Part shown: positions 36,967 through 49,032 of the stretch, piece after piece
Layout: every line of letters begins with the position of its first letter
How positions within the stretch are numbered: the first letter of the stretch is position 1
DNA from: Carex sylvatica
Lineage: Eukaryota > Streptophyta > Magnoliopsida > Poales > Cyperaceae
Length of the DNA stretch: 64,000 nt
Reading direction: 5' to 3'
Assembly (NCBI GenBank): GCA_964058845.1
Contig: CAXKVR010000076.1
Span: forward strand, 124,001-188,000
Made by a program: the position numbers and the translations under genes
Notes under the pieces: generated by a model
The model's database searches: none
Told to the model about the DNA's origin: nothing
What the model saw: the letters and a program-made list of their open reading frames with translations, nothing else

Positions 36967-37535
36967 ACATTTGTTGCATGGATAAGTAGTGTCATTGCAA
37001 CAAATATTGGCAGTTCTGACACAGTTAAACTTGTTGCATGGGTAGTCCCATGCAACAAATATCCATGCAACAAGTTGGATGGTTATCCATGCAACAAGTT
37101 GGATGGTTATCCATGCAACTGCCTCTTATTTATCCATGCAACAAATATTTGATGACCCGTGACCCGCCAGCGAGGATATAAAGTATATTCTAATGAATGT
37201 CCATGCAACAACTCATCTCATACCCATGCAACAAGTCTCCCGAATTTAGCCTAAACAGTTGCATGGGTAACCCATGCAACAAATATTTGAGAACTATTTG
37301 TTGCATGGGCTTACCGTTGCAACAAATCGGCAGAATCTAGACAATATTTGTTGCATGGATAACCCATGCAACAAGTTTGGAGGATTATTTGCGCACTATT
37401 TGTTGCATGGATAATCCATGCAACAAGTTTTGACGATTTTTTAGAACTATTTGTTGCATGGGTTACCCATGCAACAAGTTTTGATGAATTTTAGAACTAT
37501 TTGTTGCATGAGACTACTCATGCAACAAGTATTGA
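36950..37535. repeat. Left subterminal repeat array (TTGTTGCATGG)
   Basis: More than 20 copies of TTGTTGCATGG or its complement CCATGCAACAA. Many are paired as near-palindromes separated by 4-6 bp, such as TTGCATGGGTTACCCATGCA near 37455. In CACTA elements such subterminal repeats bind the TnpA-type protein and are needed for transposition; which encoded protein binds here is inferred, not shown. Confidence 0.9.
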
Positions 37536-37867
37536 ATTTCTAGACAGTGACTTTTCTGTATATATCTAATATCTCCCTTCAAATTGAATATATTATTGTA
37601 AATTACATCAAGAGATACATTGCAGCAGTATATTAATTTGTTCACATCCTACTTAATATTGTTCAATTTTAGAAGGAAATTTGATCTCTCATTCAAAATT
37701 GAATATATTTTGTAAATCATAGCAAAAAGAATTAGAGTGTTATATTACAAAATAAAAGAGATACACAAATAATTCGAAAACTTAAATTAGAGAGTTTTAT
37801 TATAATTAATACAAGCTTTATATGGTTGGTAAATTGCCATGCAACACATTACACAAAAAATTACCAA
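37536..37867. other. AT-rich 3' flank of the transposase gene
   Basis: About 330 bp between the subterminal array and the transposase tail. It contains TGAATATATT twice and no ORF. It probably holds the 3' untranslated region and polyadenylation signals of the minus-strand transposase gene. Confidence 0.5.
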
Positions 37868-38182
37868 TTAATAACCATCTTCATCGGATTGATCTTCGAG
37901 GTTTAGTCCATAACCATCTTCATCGGATTGCTCCGTGTCATAACCTTCATCACCTTCCTCTATAGGGTTCTTGTTATCCGTCATTATTGGTGAAATCTCC
38001 ATCGTATCGTCTACTAGTTCGAACTCATTTTCTCTAATTACCTCATTGTCCCAATTGAAGCCCTCTTCATTTGGTTCCAATACCGGATTATCCGTCATTT
38101 CCTCTTAGTAAAATTCGATGTTTTCATCAAGAACATCCTCGACACGAAACTTGCCTTTCGGACTTGTTTTCATTGCTACCCA
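37868..38182 (-). pseudogene. Disconnected C-terminal tail of the TNP2 transposase
   Basis: This continues the transposase frame beyond the TAG at 38183-38185. Twenty-five codons follow (including WVAMKTSPKGKFRVEDVLDE), then a TAA at 38105-38107, then an open stretch (EEMTDNPVLEPNEEGF...) ending in an acidic repeat (EDQSDEDGY, twice) and a stop at 37868. The two stops lie in what should be one coding tail. Both can be explained by single C-to-T type changes (TGG to TAG, CAA to TAA), as expected after cytosine methylation. I infer a decayed tail; an alternative 3' splice form cannot be excluded. Confidence 0.7.
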
Positions 38183-41100
38183 CTATTGGCGTCTTAGAGC
38201 AGTGTCCGATGCATAGGGAATGTAGACTACTTGAATTGATTGACATGCCAATACATACGGCTCAAAACTTTTTAGCCGAGAAGCGTGTTTCACCTCGACA
38301 ATTCCATGTTTTTTGTCCTTTTTTACCCCATTTGTAATGTCAAACCAAATACACTTGAAGAGAGCAACCTTATGGCCTCCATCATAATTTAGCTCAACTA
38401 TATTGTCAAGAATTCCATAGTAGTCGTGTTGCTCCCCATTTTCATCCCACTCTCCTTTGATGCAAACACCGCTACTTTTTGTTGCCTTGTTTTTTCCATA
38501 ATTTTCGGTGTGAAATCTATACCCATTTATATCGTACACTTCGTAACAGTTAGCAACTTTAGATGGCTTGAGTCCCACCTTTCGGATGTAATTATCACAA
38601 TCATCAATAGAGAGTACCTTTTCTCGTAACCAATCTCCGTAACTCTGTTGACGAAGTTTGTCCAAATCCTGAGGTCTTGTACCACTGTTGAGCAAGCATG
38701 TATCGAACTCTCTGCAAATTCAAGAAGATACACAAATAAGATTTTGAGCAACTGAACAGCATGCAAGGTTAACCATTTTGACTAAGATGCAAGATCATGA
38801 AGACAAACATTAATTGTAATTGTACCTTTCATACTTGTCACGGATCTCGGGGCAGTTTTGAAGGACATAGTAGTGTGCTGCTTTATAGTCCCTATCACTG
38901 AGAACTACTCGATTTTCCTTTCCAACCGGACGGCCAAGATTATAAAATACCGATAGTCCTCCTTGCGAAGATTTACTTTTTGTAACTTGATGTTGGCCAT
39001 TTCGATGATTTTCTTCAAAATATTTGGAGCAAAAGGTTGATATCTCTTTGACAATTGTAGCCTCGACAATTGAACCCTCCACACGTGCCTTGTTTGTCAC
39101 TCTCATCCGTTGTTCTTTGTTACGCCTAAAATTTAAAGAGTTAGCGCAGATAGTTAAGTAGTGTTTCATTATGTAATTAAAAAGAATCGTAAAAAAATAA
39201 CAAACCTTTCACATGGAAACATCCACCGGGACCCTACTGGCCCACCCAATCTAGCCTCGTGTGCTACGTGCACCACAAGATGCTCCATTGAATCTAAGAA
39301 ACTGGGTGGGAAAATTTTTTCCATTTTGCAAATTGTAACACGAATATCTTTTTCTAATTGATCGATACGGGATGGTAAGAGCTCCTTGGCACATATCTCT
39401 CTAAAAAAGCTTGAGATCTCACATAAAACATCCCAAACCTCATCGGGAACGAAGTCGCGAAATGCGACGGGAAGTAGGCGCTCCATGAAGACATGCATAT
39501 CATGGCTCTTTAGCCCAATTAGGGTACATGTTGTGAGGTTAACACACCTTGACCAATTCGATGCATAGCCATCGGGAAACCTCACTAAGTCCTTTAACCA
39601 TGTCAAAACTTTTCGCTTTTGCACTAAAGTAAGTGCATATGGAGCCTTATTTTTTATCATCTTTCCCGGGATTCGAGGGTGCGGGGTTAAGTGCTGACTG
39701 GGACGATCACAAATAAGAGCCAAATCCTTCCTTGATTTTTCATTATCCTTGGTTTTGCCACCTATGCTTAAGAGCGTGTAAATCAAATTATCCGCAAAAA
39801 TTTTCTCCAAATGCATAATGTCAATATTGTGAGGCAAAAGATTGTCCTTCCAATATGGTAATTTCCAAAAAATACTCTTCTTTTGCCAATGATGGGTATC
39901 CTTATAACCCTCAATTTGGTCTAAGTTCGCAGTTTTGCCCCATACGATCTCATTTAGTTGGCTCACTTCCTCGAGAATCTCCTCGCCCATTTTAATGTGA
40001 GGTGGCCCATCGGACTCAGTTCTTCCTTTTATGAAATTCTTTTTATCTCGACGAAATGGGTGATCTGGAGGCAACATGCATCTATGACAATCGAACCAAA
40101 CTGGTTTCCCACCATACACCAGTCGGAAGGCCTTTGTTTTCTCTTGACAATAATAGCATGCCAATCGTCCATGTGTACCCCACCCACTTAGCATTTCGTA
40201 AGCGGGATAATCACTTACCGTCCAAATAAGTGACGCACGCATCTTGAAATTCTCCTTTCTATATGCATCCCATGTCATCTCTCCCAACCACAATTTATTC
40301 AACTCTTCAATTAACGGTTCAAGAAGAATGTCAATGTCACGTCCCGGATGCTTTGGTCCGGGAATGACAAGCGCGAGAAACATGGTGTCTTCTTTCATTA
40401 TCATCTCCGGTGGTAGGTTATATGGAAAGATAAACACCGGCCAACATGAATACGGAGCTGCACTAGAGTTGAAAGGCATGAATCCATCGGTTGTGATACC
40501 GAACACCACATTTCTCACCTCTTTTGCGAATCTCGGATACTTCTCCATGAAATGCTTCCAAGCCTCACCATCGGCCGGGTGCACCATAATCCCGGGTTTT
40601 TCACGCTTACCCTCCTTGTGCCATCTCATATTTTTCGCATTTGATTCGGTCATGTACATCCTTTGAAATCTTTGGGTGATAGGAAGGTAACGGAGTGTCT
40701 TTTGTGGAACGAGTTTTGCATTTTTATTTGATCCCGGTGGCTTATATCTCGGTTCTTGACATACATCGCAACATGTCTTCTCCTCGTTCCTTTTGTAATA
40801 AAGCATACAAAACTTTGGGCATACATCTATCTTCCTATGCTCCATGCCCAACCCTTCGATCAATCTCTTAGATTTATAGAAATTATCCGGCATTTTTGAA
40901 CTAGGAGGAAGCATGGTCTTAATGAGGCTCATCATTCCATCATAGCACTTTTGACTCAATTGATGTTCTGACTTTAACGCTAAGGCTTGCGTGACCGCCG
41001 ACAATATGGTGTGGTTTTCGCATTTCAAAGGACCGGCCAAGTTCTCTTCCCAAAGAGGTGTTTCCGGTGGGTTTAACGCTAAGGCTAAGGCTAGCATGTC

Positions 41101-41496
41101 GAAGAATTTTTGTGCTACTCCGGTGGGTTGGTCATCGTCCCAATCAAAACTTGGTCCAGCGACGGTCCTTAACATATCTCCCATTTGATCAGTTGGTGAA
41201 GGGGATGGAGGATTGATAGCTTCCTCGAGAACCGACTCCCCGTGCTTGTGCCAAACCCCATATAGGGCGCAAAAACCGTGTTTATAAAGGTGTATCTTAA
41301 CTGTTTCCACATCTCGACGATAGAGGTTTGCGCATTTTTGACAAGGACAAGGGATACATTTCCTTCCATTAGCGTCGATAGTCACAACATCGGGTTTGGA
41401 TAATGCCACTCGCGCAAATTCTTGAACACCACTAACAAATTCGGGTGCAACTCGTGTTCGGTTGTTGTACATCCACTCACGATTGTTAGTGGCCAT
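38183..41496 (-). CDS. TNP2-type CACTA transposase (En/Spm TnpD-like)
   Basis: This is the catalytic transposase of the CACTA element, acting in the nucleus on the element's ends. I model three exons: 39206-41496, 38826-39125 and 38183-38711. GT-AG introns of 80 and 114 bp keep the frame, giving 1039 residues. Residues ~8-90 form the N-terminal transposase-associated domain with CPCQKC. Residues ~220-480 are the TNP2 (transposase_21) core with GITTDGFMPF near 335, IPGPKHPGRDID near 378 and YYCQEKTKA. HNIDIMHLEK lies near 555. A DUF4218-like region (KSHDMHVFMERLLP...GGPVGSRWMFPCER) spans ~645 into exon 2. Exon 3 is DUF4216-like (YYGILDNIVELNYDG). The start ATG opens MATNNREWMYNNRTR, typical for the family. 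The frame stops early at a TAG where a conserved Trp is expected, losing about 105 C-terminal codons. Domain names are from memory. Confidence 0.9.
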
Positions 41497-42519
41497 ATAA
41501 AGTTACCTATACCATCGAGGCATTAGTTAAGTTATATTAAAAAAAGAATGATATGCAAGTAGCAATAATTTACACAAGTGGTACATATGTATTAATTCAT
41601 CTTTATTGTTAGATATATATTAATTCACTAAGTGGTAGACCTATATTATTGTATTTGCATTTCTCACCTACTAGTAATATTCAATTTCGATTGTTGATCC
41701 ATTATTGGCTACCAAGTTCTCTTAGACATTACATCAAACACCTAAGGTGCACATGCTAAGGTGTAGGACCAAATACTTAAAAAGTGAGAGAGATGCTAAT
41801 GTATATATAGTCATGAGCAAGTGCAGGTACAAATTAAACCACCATTAATTAATTTCATCTTAAATGTTTAGATTCTACGGGGAAAAATGGAGCCCAAAAA
41901 TCTGTACCTATTAAGGGCCGTTAGCAGCAGCTGGAAACAGAGAAATAGTGTGGAGAGAGATATGAGGGATTAGAGAGGGGTAGAGGGAGAGATATTAGAG
42001 AGAGAGAGAGAGAGCGGGTCTGTAAGATTGTTTTCGTGAGAGAGAGAGATAGAGATAGGAATAGGTCGATGAAACCTAAGTAATGTTAAAATGGAGTCTG
42101 AGATATTGGGATCGTGTTTGAAGAGGGCAATCAATATTTCCATAGGGGGGCCGATAGAAATACTGGCATTTCTTTTTTTACTTTTAACTGTATCTTCTTG
42201 CGTACCCATTTTGTACGCATGAAATTACGTAGTTCACATGGTCAACAAGAACATGCAGAATTTACAAATTATAGAACAAGACCTCATCACAATGGTCACA
42301 ACAAGGCAATGCAGAAATTAAATTTGATATTTCTTTTGTTCACATCCTACTTAGTTGTTCACATCCTACTTAATTGTAAGTTCAGTATATAATTAACACA
42401 TCCTACTTAATATTAGAAAGCGCATTAACACATCCTACTTAATATTGTTAGCGCATTTTGTCAACTAATGCATTAGAACTGTTAAAACCCTAAAACTTGG
42501 CAATGACAGAGTTCCCGGA
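41497..42519. other. Intergenic region upstream of the transposase, with GA microsatellite
   Basis: About 1 kb between the two minus-strand CACTA genes, expected to hold the transposase promoter and leader and the 3' end of the upstream gene. A purine-rich GAGAGA stretch lies at 41955-42055, including a run of AG near 41996-42015. CACATCCTACTTA occurs four times between 42342 and 42442. No ORF of note. Confidence 0.6.
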
Positions 42520-45231
42520 TCAAGGTTCCTCTCCCCCTTCCTGATTGCCCTCCTCTCCCCCTTCTTGATTACCCCTAGTACCACCAGATGCCTCTGCGGT
42601 TGATGCCCCCTCCTAACAAAATGCAGCAAAAGTTTGATAAATATGCAGATAAGTATAAATATGCAGAGGTATAAACTACATTTAGCTCGTCATTGGACTT
42701 ACAGGGAATTTAGGAGGTTTAAATCCTGTATGTTTAGAGAGTGCGTCTAAGCACATCTTCCTGTAGAGAGTCTCTTCTTTATTCGCTTCCCTTTCTGCAT
42801 TGTGTCGCTTCTCTACTTCAGCTATCTTCTCGGCAAACCCTTTTTCTGCAGCGGCTAGTGTGTCCTTCAGTAATGCTTCGACCTCCTCAGTCGTGAATAC
42901 TTTATTCTTTTTTTTAGTCGAGGTGGCAGTGCTTTTGGTGGGTGATACAGATGCCTCCATTGCCTCAAGCTCTCGATTGGCTCTTGACTTTCTTGACCGA
43001 ATGCCAAAGCCATACAACCTGCCTCTCTTGTCCTCTCCCTTGACAGCCAAGTCCCATATCACTTCATCGTCCAATCCTTTCCCATGTGACCCTTTTAATG
43101 CTTTAAACTCATTCTGCATTGGATCGACAGTATAGTTATTTCAAATGTCATCACACTTGTTACATTTAAAAAAAAAAGATATCTTAACACCAGCTATATA
43201 TTTTTGTAGAAGTATTATGCATATATTTAAATTGTCAAGTCATCAGCTTAACAGCAGCTATATATCAGATACAGCAGTAACAGCAGCTATATATTTGTAT
43301 AGATTAACAGCAGCTATATATAGGTTGACAGCAGCTAACAACAGCTTAACATTGGTACAAAAGAACTAACCCCTTATTCTAACTATTAAAAATGTATAGA
43401 GACAGAAAGATTATATACCGCTGCGTCTTTTGCTCTGTCATTGACGTACTCGTTCGATGACTTCCTTACGTGAGTTCGGTCGAAAACATCATTCAAATCA
43501 ACAGAAGGCCCCTTCTCAGCAATCTGAAATTTAATTATGAATTCATAAGATGTCAGTCAATGCATTTTTCTTGTTGGAAGCATTGTAATGTAATGTATTA
43601 GTTAGAAAAAGAAATACCAATTTCATCTTGTGCCTGTACGAGCTTCTAGATCCACCGACATGACTGGCGACTCCCTTTCCATGAACTAGTTTGTTATTTC
43701 GGTTGATTGTTGAACTTTTCTCCCAATTAGGATTCTTAAATATGTTGCACAGACCCTTCCAGTGGTCCAAACTCTGGCACCATGGTGGACAAAATTCTTT
43801 CCATTGCTCCTTGTCTTCACTGATTTTATTAGTGTAGTTTTTCCTGGTTTGGACCAGTACACGGCTGTAAGCATCAGCAGCTATTCTCTCGAAGACATCG
43901 AGACAAAGCCCGACATCTTCGCCATCAGCCCATGAGTACCGCTGCAAGAATTTACGAAGGATTTGTAACCTCACCCGTGTTGGAAACATGTTGAACGACC
44001 TAATGGGTCCCGGCAAGCATTCACATGTTGCAACCCTAATTGTTGTGATTATTTTTGTGCACTCAGGTTCCGATGTGAACTCCCGGTCTCCAACAATCTT
44101 CAGCTTGGGCCTGCTATCTGGGTGAACCGGATCACGAGGCTTGCCTGGGCCCCTTCCACACCTCACGTCGGACTTCTTCTTGTTTCTAATTCTCTTTCTT
44201 TTGCGAGTCTGCACTTTAGATGATGACCAATCCAGGTCTTCACCACTGGCTTCACGGGCTTCAGGACATTCACGTAAGCTAACACGCTTTTGGAACCTCC
44301 TGCTGCCATCATCCTCCAATACCGGAGGAGATGCGGTCGAGCAACCTGAAGCGTTGGTCGTAGTTGAGTCTGCGGCAGCCGATGAGTTTTCAGGTACGTC
44401 ATCATGGTCTGAATTCTCAGCTGAGTTGAGAGAAAAATATTCGTCTGCAGATGAGTCTTCGTGAGCGGATGAGTCTGCGGCTGCTTCTGCGGCAGCGGCT
44501 GTGTCTGCGGCAGCGGCTGCGTCTGCGGCAGCGGCTGCGTCTGCGGCAGCGGCTGCGTCTGCGGCAGCGGCTGCGTCTGCGGCAGCGGCTGCTTCTGCGG
44601 CTGCGGCAGCTTCTGCGGCAGCGGCTGCGTCTGCGGCAGCGGCTGCGTCTGCGGCAGCGGCTGCGTCTGCGGCAGCGGCTGCTTCTGCGTCTGCGGCTGC
44701 TTCTTTTTTTGTTTCTCTTTCTGCGGCAGCGGCTGCAACTGCGGCTGCTTCTGAATTGTCAGCTGCGTCTAAAGCTGACTCGGTGGGATTTGAGACAGAC
44801 TTGTTTAGCCTTGAAGAACGGCGGGGGGGCGGCATCGTGGTCGAGATCTTGCGTTTGGCTCGGTTTCTGCCAGAACTTTGAGGTTGTAGTGCCGAAGCTG
44901 GATTAGGCAGTGGCACATATGCTGGAGTCTCGGGGTTGTTAGGCGGTTGAGTCTTGGGTTTCGATGCATCTGACAGCGGAGGTGGCGGGGGGTCGGCAAC
45001 AGGTGGTGGATCAGATGGTGCCACATTTGCTGGGGTCTCGGGGGATTTAGGCGGTGGCAGATTGGGGTCGGCAACAGGTGATGACACCTTCGGTTCTGGC
45101 ACTTTTGCTGAGGGCCTATATGGTTTGACCAGTGAAATCACGCGTTTGGCTGCATGACTCTTAGTCAACATTCGCTTTGAACTGTGAACAATGGCCTCGA
45201 GATGCGAGACGTCATCATGGGGTTCAGCCAT
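42520..45231 (-). CDS. CACTA accessory protein, Transposase_24-like (paralogue 1)
   Basis: I model four coding exons, 43618-45231, 43419-43523, 42703-43113 and 42520-42612. All junctions are phase 0 with GT-AG introns, giving 740 residues. The N-terminus is Pro/Ser-rich, followed by a basic patch (RRSSRLNKS) and a long alanine repeat (~158-255). The conserved core begins near residue 397: PGPIRSFNMFP, WADGEDVGLCLDVFERIA, then WCQSLDHWKGLCNIF. The second exon gives DVFDRTHVRKSSNEYVNDRA, and the third DEVIWDLAVKGEDKRGRLYG plus a coiled-coil-like Glu/Lys stretch. This order is typical of the plant Ptta/En/Spm (Transposase_24) proteins. The likely role is DNA-binding or accessory, comparable to TnpA; that is inferred. 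ATG 45231 is chosen because a splice acceptor (CTTACAG) lies just before it and the core is far downstream; the ORF itself opens 11 codons earlier. Confidence 0.85.
44465..44760 (-). repeat. Minisatellite encoding a polyalanine tract
   Basis: Tandem 18-bp GC-rich units (GCTGCGTCTGCGGCAGCG on the plus strand, with 12- and 15-bp variants), about 14-16 in number. In the minus-strand gene they encode AAAAAD or AAAAAE repeats at residues ~158-255. All other frames are also open (QTQPLP and LRLRQR repeats), giving false ORFs on both strands. Confidence 0.95.
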
Positions 45232-45236
45232 GTAAT

Positions 45237-46255
45237 CTGTAAGAGTGCAGATAAGTACCAGCAACTGTATTAATTATAATTTATCAATTATATCAACTAG
45301 TGATTGTAAGTTCAGTGAAACAAAACTGATTTAAAATATCAACAAAGGAATATAAAATCTGGTCATGATTGAAAGTTCAAGAAGAGAACTTGATATTCCT
45401 CCTAACACTTCATTAACCATCTAATTTCTACTACAGATCTTAAGTTTATAAACAAATGTAACTAGTCACGACAGTATTCAAACCCATCATACATCTCATT
45501 CTCAAGTGATGGTGAAATCAAGGAATTCAAGGAAATCAACCGAAATTACCAGCCAGATATATTACATGACAGAAATTGATGAACTGGTACGGTCACACTA
45601 GCCTAAAACTGGCTCTAAGAGCACCGCTACATACGGCCAGGTAAGATACCAGTAAAAGCAGAGCAAATGACACCTAAATTGGGGTTAAGTTTCACACCCT
45701 TATCCCTCCTTGAAAGTAACAACCAACCAAAAACACAAAGTTTCAGACCCTTTCCATAATTTTATCAAAAATTCTGAAACTTAAGTGAACAAAACCCTAA
45801 AGTACAAAACCCTAATTTACAAGACCTAAGTCAACAGAACTACATACCTATCCAGTGTTGGCAAATCGCAGCTTTGCTTAGAAAGGGAGGTCGATTGATC
45901 GCAGCTTTGCTTAGAAAGGGAGAAATCGCAGCGGATGCTTAGAAAAGGGGGCAAATCGCAGCGGAGGTCGATCGATCGGCTTTGCTTAGAAAGGGAGCAG
46001 AGAGGGTGGTGAGGTTAGTGGCGGCTGCATTTGGGGAGAAATCGCAGCGGATGCATAGAAATGGGGGCAAATCACAGCTGAGGTCGATCGATCGGCTTTG
46101 CTTACAAAGGGAGCAGAGAGGGTGGTGAGGTTAGTGGCGGCTGCATTTGAGGGAGAAATCGCAGCGTCTGAGGGAGAATGGTGTTTTTGCGGAGATGAGG
46201 AGGAGAAGCTAGGGTTTCTAAGGAGGAGACGGGGGTTTTCGCATTTGATTTTCAA
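45237..46255 (-). other. 5' untranslated exon and intron of CACTA paralogue 1
   Basis: A donor GATAG/GTATGT at 45847 and an acceptor CTTACAG/AT at 45237 would remove a 611-bp leader intron. The upstream exon (about 45848-46255) is GC-rich and holds a tandem repeat of about 114 bp with GGTCGATCGATCGGCTTTGC at 45967 and 46082, plus further GGAGAAATCGCAGCG units. The transcription start was not located. Confidence 0.5.
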
Positions 46256-49032
46256 AAAATGCTAATTCCTCCAGAGAAGGCTCTCTGTAACTCACCCTAC
46301 CCTTTACTCTCCTCCATTTTTTTACTCAGTTAGTACACAATTAGCGGTACCGATTAGAGCCGCCTGATCAATGTTGCACGAATCATGAACGATAGACAGC
46401 CTTCCAGATGGGGGGAATTTCTACCTGATGGATGGTATTACCTGAGAGAAATTGTTCCGACTTAATTCATCTACTAAAATGGAGACAGTCTTTTAAATCT
46501 GAACAATTCATCACACATCAGAGGGCTCTGATTAATCCAGTAGCCAATAAGATAATAATTGCACACTAAATTATATGCACAAAAATCCCAAAAAAAAAAA
46601 GGTTATTTTTACCATATTATGTGAACAAAATGTACATACAAATATAAAATTTGTACAATTTCATTATTATTTGGCTCTTGTCATAGTGTTATTAAATGTG
46701 GACCGTGCATTTTCACGTTTCAAATCGACGGTTGATTTTTCTTCAAATGATTCAAATTTAACTTTTAACTGATCAAGAGATAACCCTTAACATACACAAT
46801 AGAAATGATTTTCAATTTGGTTATGTTTAGGCTTTGATCCGATGTGATGTGATTATAGCCATTCGATGGCATGATAGTCCGTAAGCTTGATGGATGTGAA
46901 AATCAAGGTAAATTTTGACCAAATTTTCACACAAACAATTTAAACTATTAATCTTTAATTATAACGGTTCTGATCGACCGATGCACGACATTTTTGTTTC
47001 TTTCTTCATTAGCCTCCACAATTGATGTTGTTATTGCATGACAAGTATATAGCAATGATAGAGTTGTTAACACAACATGCATCTGCTAACGTGCTATTTT
47101 ACGTGTCTATATCGCTTACTAAGATGTAAAAACACGAATTAATATTGATTATTGTGTAAATTTCACATATTGATAAATTGTTTTCAATAATTATTTTTAA
47201 CACACAGATTGTCAATTTTCTTCAGTAATTACAAAATATCACATCTCATGCGAATAACCAATAGTACATAATAAATTGAATATGTCAATCAAATAGTCAT
47301 GACATCTACAACTATAATTAAAATAATAAAATATAATTATTACATCCTTCACAAAATTTATATCTTATGTACATCTATATATTCTTATAAATTCACATGT
47401 TATTGTACTAAGATTCCACTCATTATTCTGGAACACAATTAATTTATATCTTATGTAGGCATCTGACACGTCACACAAAAAATGAAACCAAAAATTTACT
47501 TCTCGGATGCTGAATTTCACTTCCCTCTCAAATTTGGGCTTTGTTTATTAACAGAGCAGTTCTGATTTAACGCAGCACTTCACACTTATAATTTATATAT
47601 ACAAATCCTTACCGACAAACTGAAGGAAGAAAGAAACTCGCTGTCTATAACGTAATTTGGCGAAAAAAAATTCCCCCCTTCGTAGCCAGCGAAATCTCTC
47701 CAAGGGTTTGTTGCTCTCAGGTATTGCGCTTTCAACCATTAACTTCACGGTTTGAGATTAAATCCAACTGATTTGAGATTCGGGCTAGCGCGGGGATCCT
47801 TCATTTAAGGGCTTTGAGATTCTTGTAATGGAAAAAAGAAGGTCCTGATATACTTATTCGGGAAATAAGGTATTCCCAGGTCATGTAGAGGTGGTGAATT
47901 TCGAAATCCTTCCCCCTATTTGGGATATACTTAGCCGCCTCCATCTCATTTCGGCTAAAACCCATCTCCTTTCCTCTTTTTCTCTTTCTCTCTTTCCTTT
48001 AGGTCACCACAATCACGCGTCTCTGAGTCACTATAGCCAAGAAGTTTACCACAAATAAGGAAGTGGATTCAACCACCGGAGGTAGCTATCTCAATTCTTT
48101 AAACCATATTGGCAAATCAGCAGGAGCTCTCTCAAATACTGGAATTTACAAATATGGTTTAAAGAAAGACATCAAGTACACGGGGATTGAGATTTTTACT
48201 TAATAGCGTTGAAGGTTAAAGGTAATCTGCAAGTATCTCAGTTTGTACAAGAATTTTTGGAGGGTATACACTTAAATGAATTGGATCCAACTGGTACAAT
48301 GACTAAGATACTTTAGTTAGGGTTTAGGTTTTAATTTTTGGTTTGGTCTTGAATAAACCAAACTGATTTGAGCAGATTAGTGCAACCAAAATTATGCTCA
48401 ATCAAGCAATGAAATAGACCGATCTTTATACCTGTCGAACCCATTCACAATGGCAAAAGGTCCAGAGAATTCAAGTTGCTTCTATGAACATTGACCGTGG
48501 AAAGTAAATTTCATTTTTAATAGGGGTATAAGAAGGTTAGTAGGGGGCAGTGACACAAATTGCGGCTGTATAAAGCAATTCTCTGAATCTCATTCTAAAT
48601 ATAAATTAAGAATATCATTCAATTTGAGAGTTTTTTATGTTCAATTTATAATCAGTACATTTAATTAAATTGAGAGATACTCTTTCTTTCTTCCTGTAGT
48701 CTATATATTTATTGTGATTCTATAGTCTCCTTGATTCAATTAATTGCTTCACTACCAGTTGGTACTGCCCTTTGTAGCCCACTCACACGGTGTTGGTGGC
48801 TTGCTGCTGCAACAATAACCCTTCTCAGCAAAGGTAAACGACTGGTTTATCATTTGTAGTTGCTTAATAAATAATTTAGGCTTACTCTTTTTAAAGACCC
48901 CTTTTTTGTTACTTACTGATTCATTTTGCTGAAAGAAGAAACCAACTTTAATTCTCTGAATCAAAGAAACACACTTTGCTGCCTATAACACACTTCTTCT
49001 TCTTTTTTTCAATATGGAAGACAACAACCAAT
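46256..49032. other. Divergent intergenic region between the two CACTA paralogues
   Basis: About 2.8 kb of mostly AT-rich DNA. On the plus strand a TATA-like ATTTATATATAC near 47591 is followed by a leader that ends in a good donor (CTCTCAG/GTATTG, ~47718). A polypyrimidine tract and acceptor near 48001 start another exon-like piece ending CCGGAG/GTAGCT near 48080. I infer promoter and 5' untranslated exons of the plus-strand paralogue. No other gene is recognised; the 65- and 70-codon ORFs here look random. Confidence 0.45.

Noticed and set aside
38105..38185. Reading the two stops in the transposase tail as stop-codon readthrough
   Set aside because: Two stops within 27 codons, both explained by single transitions, fit pseudogene decay better; there is no readthrough context to support recoding.
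44163..44906. Overlapping long ORFs (Gln-Pro, Leu-Arg and Ala-rich) on both strands
   Set aside because: They are alternative frames of the 18-bp coding minisatellite in CACTA paralogue 1. Only the minus frame with AAAAAD repeats connects to conserved domains and splice sites.
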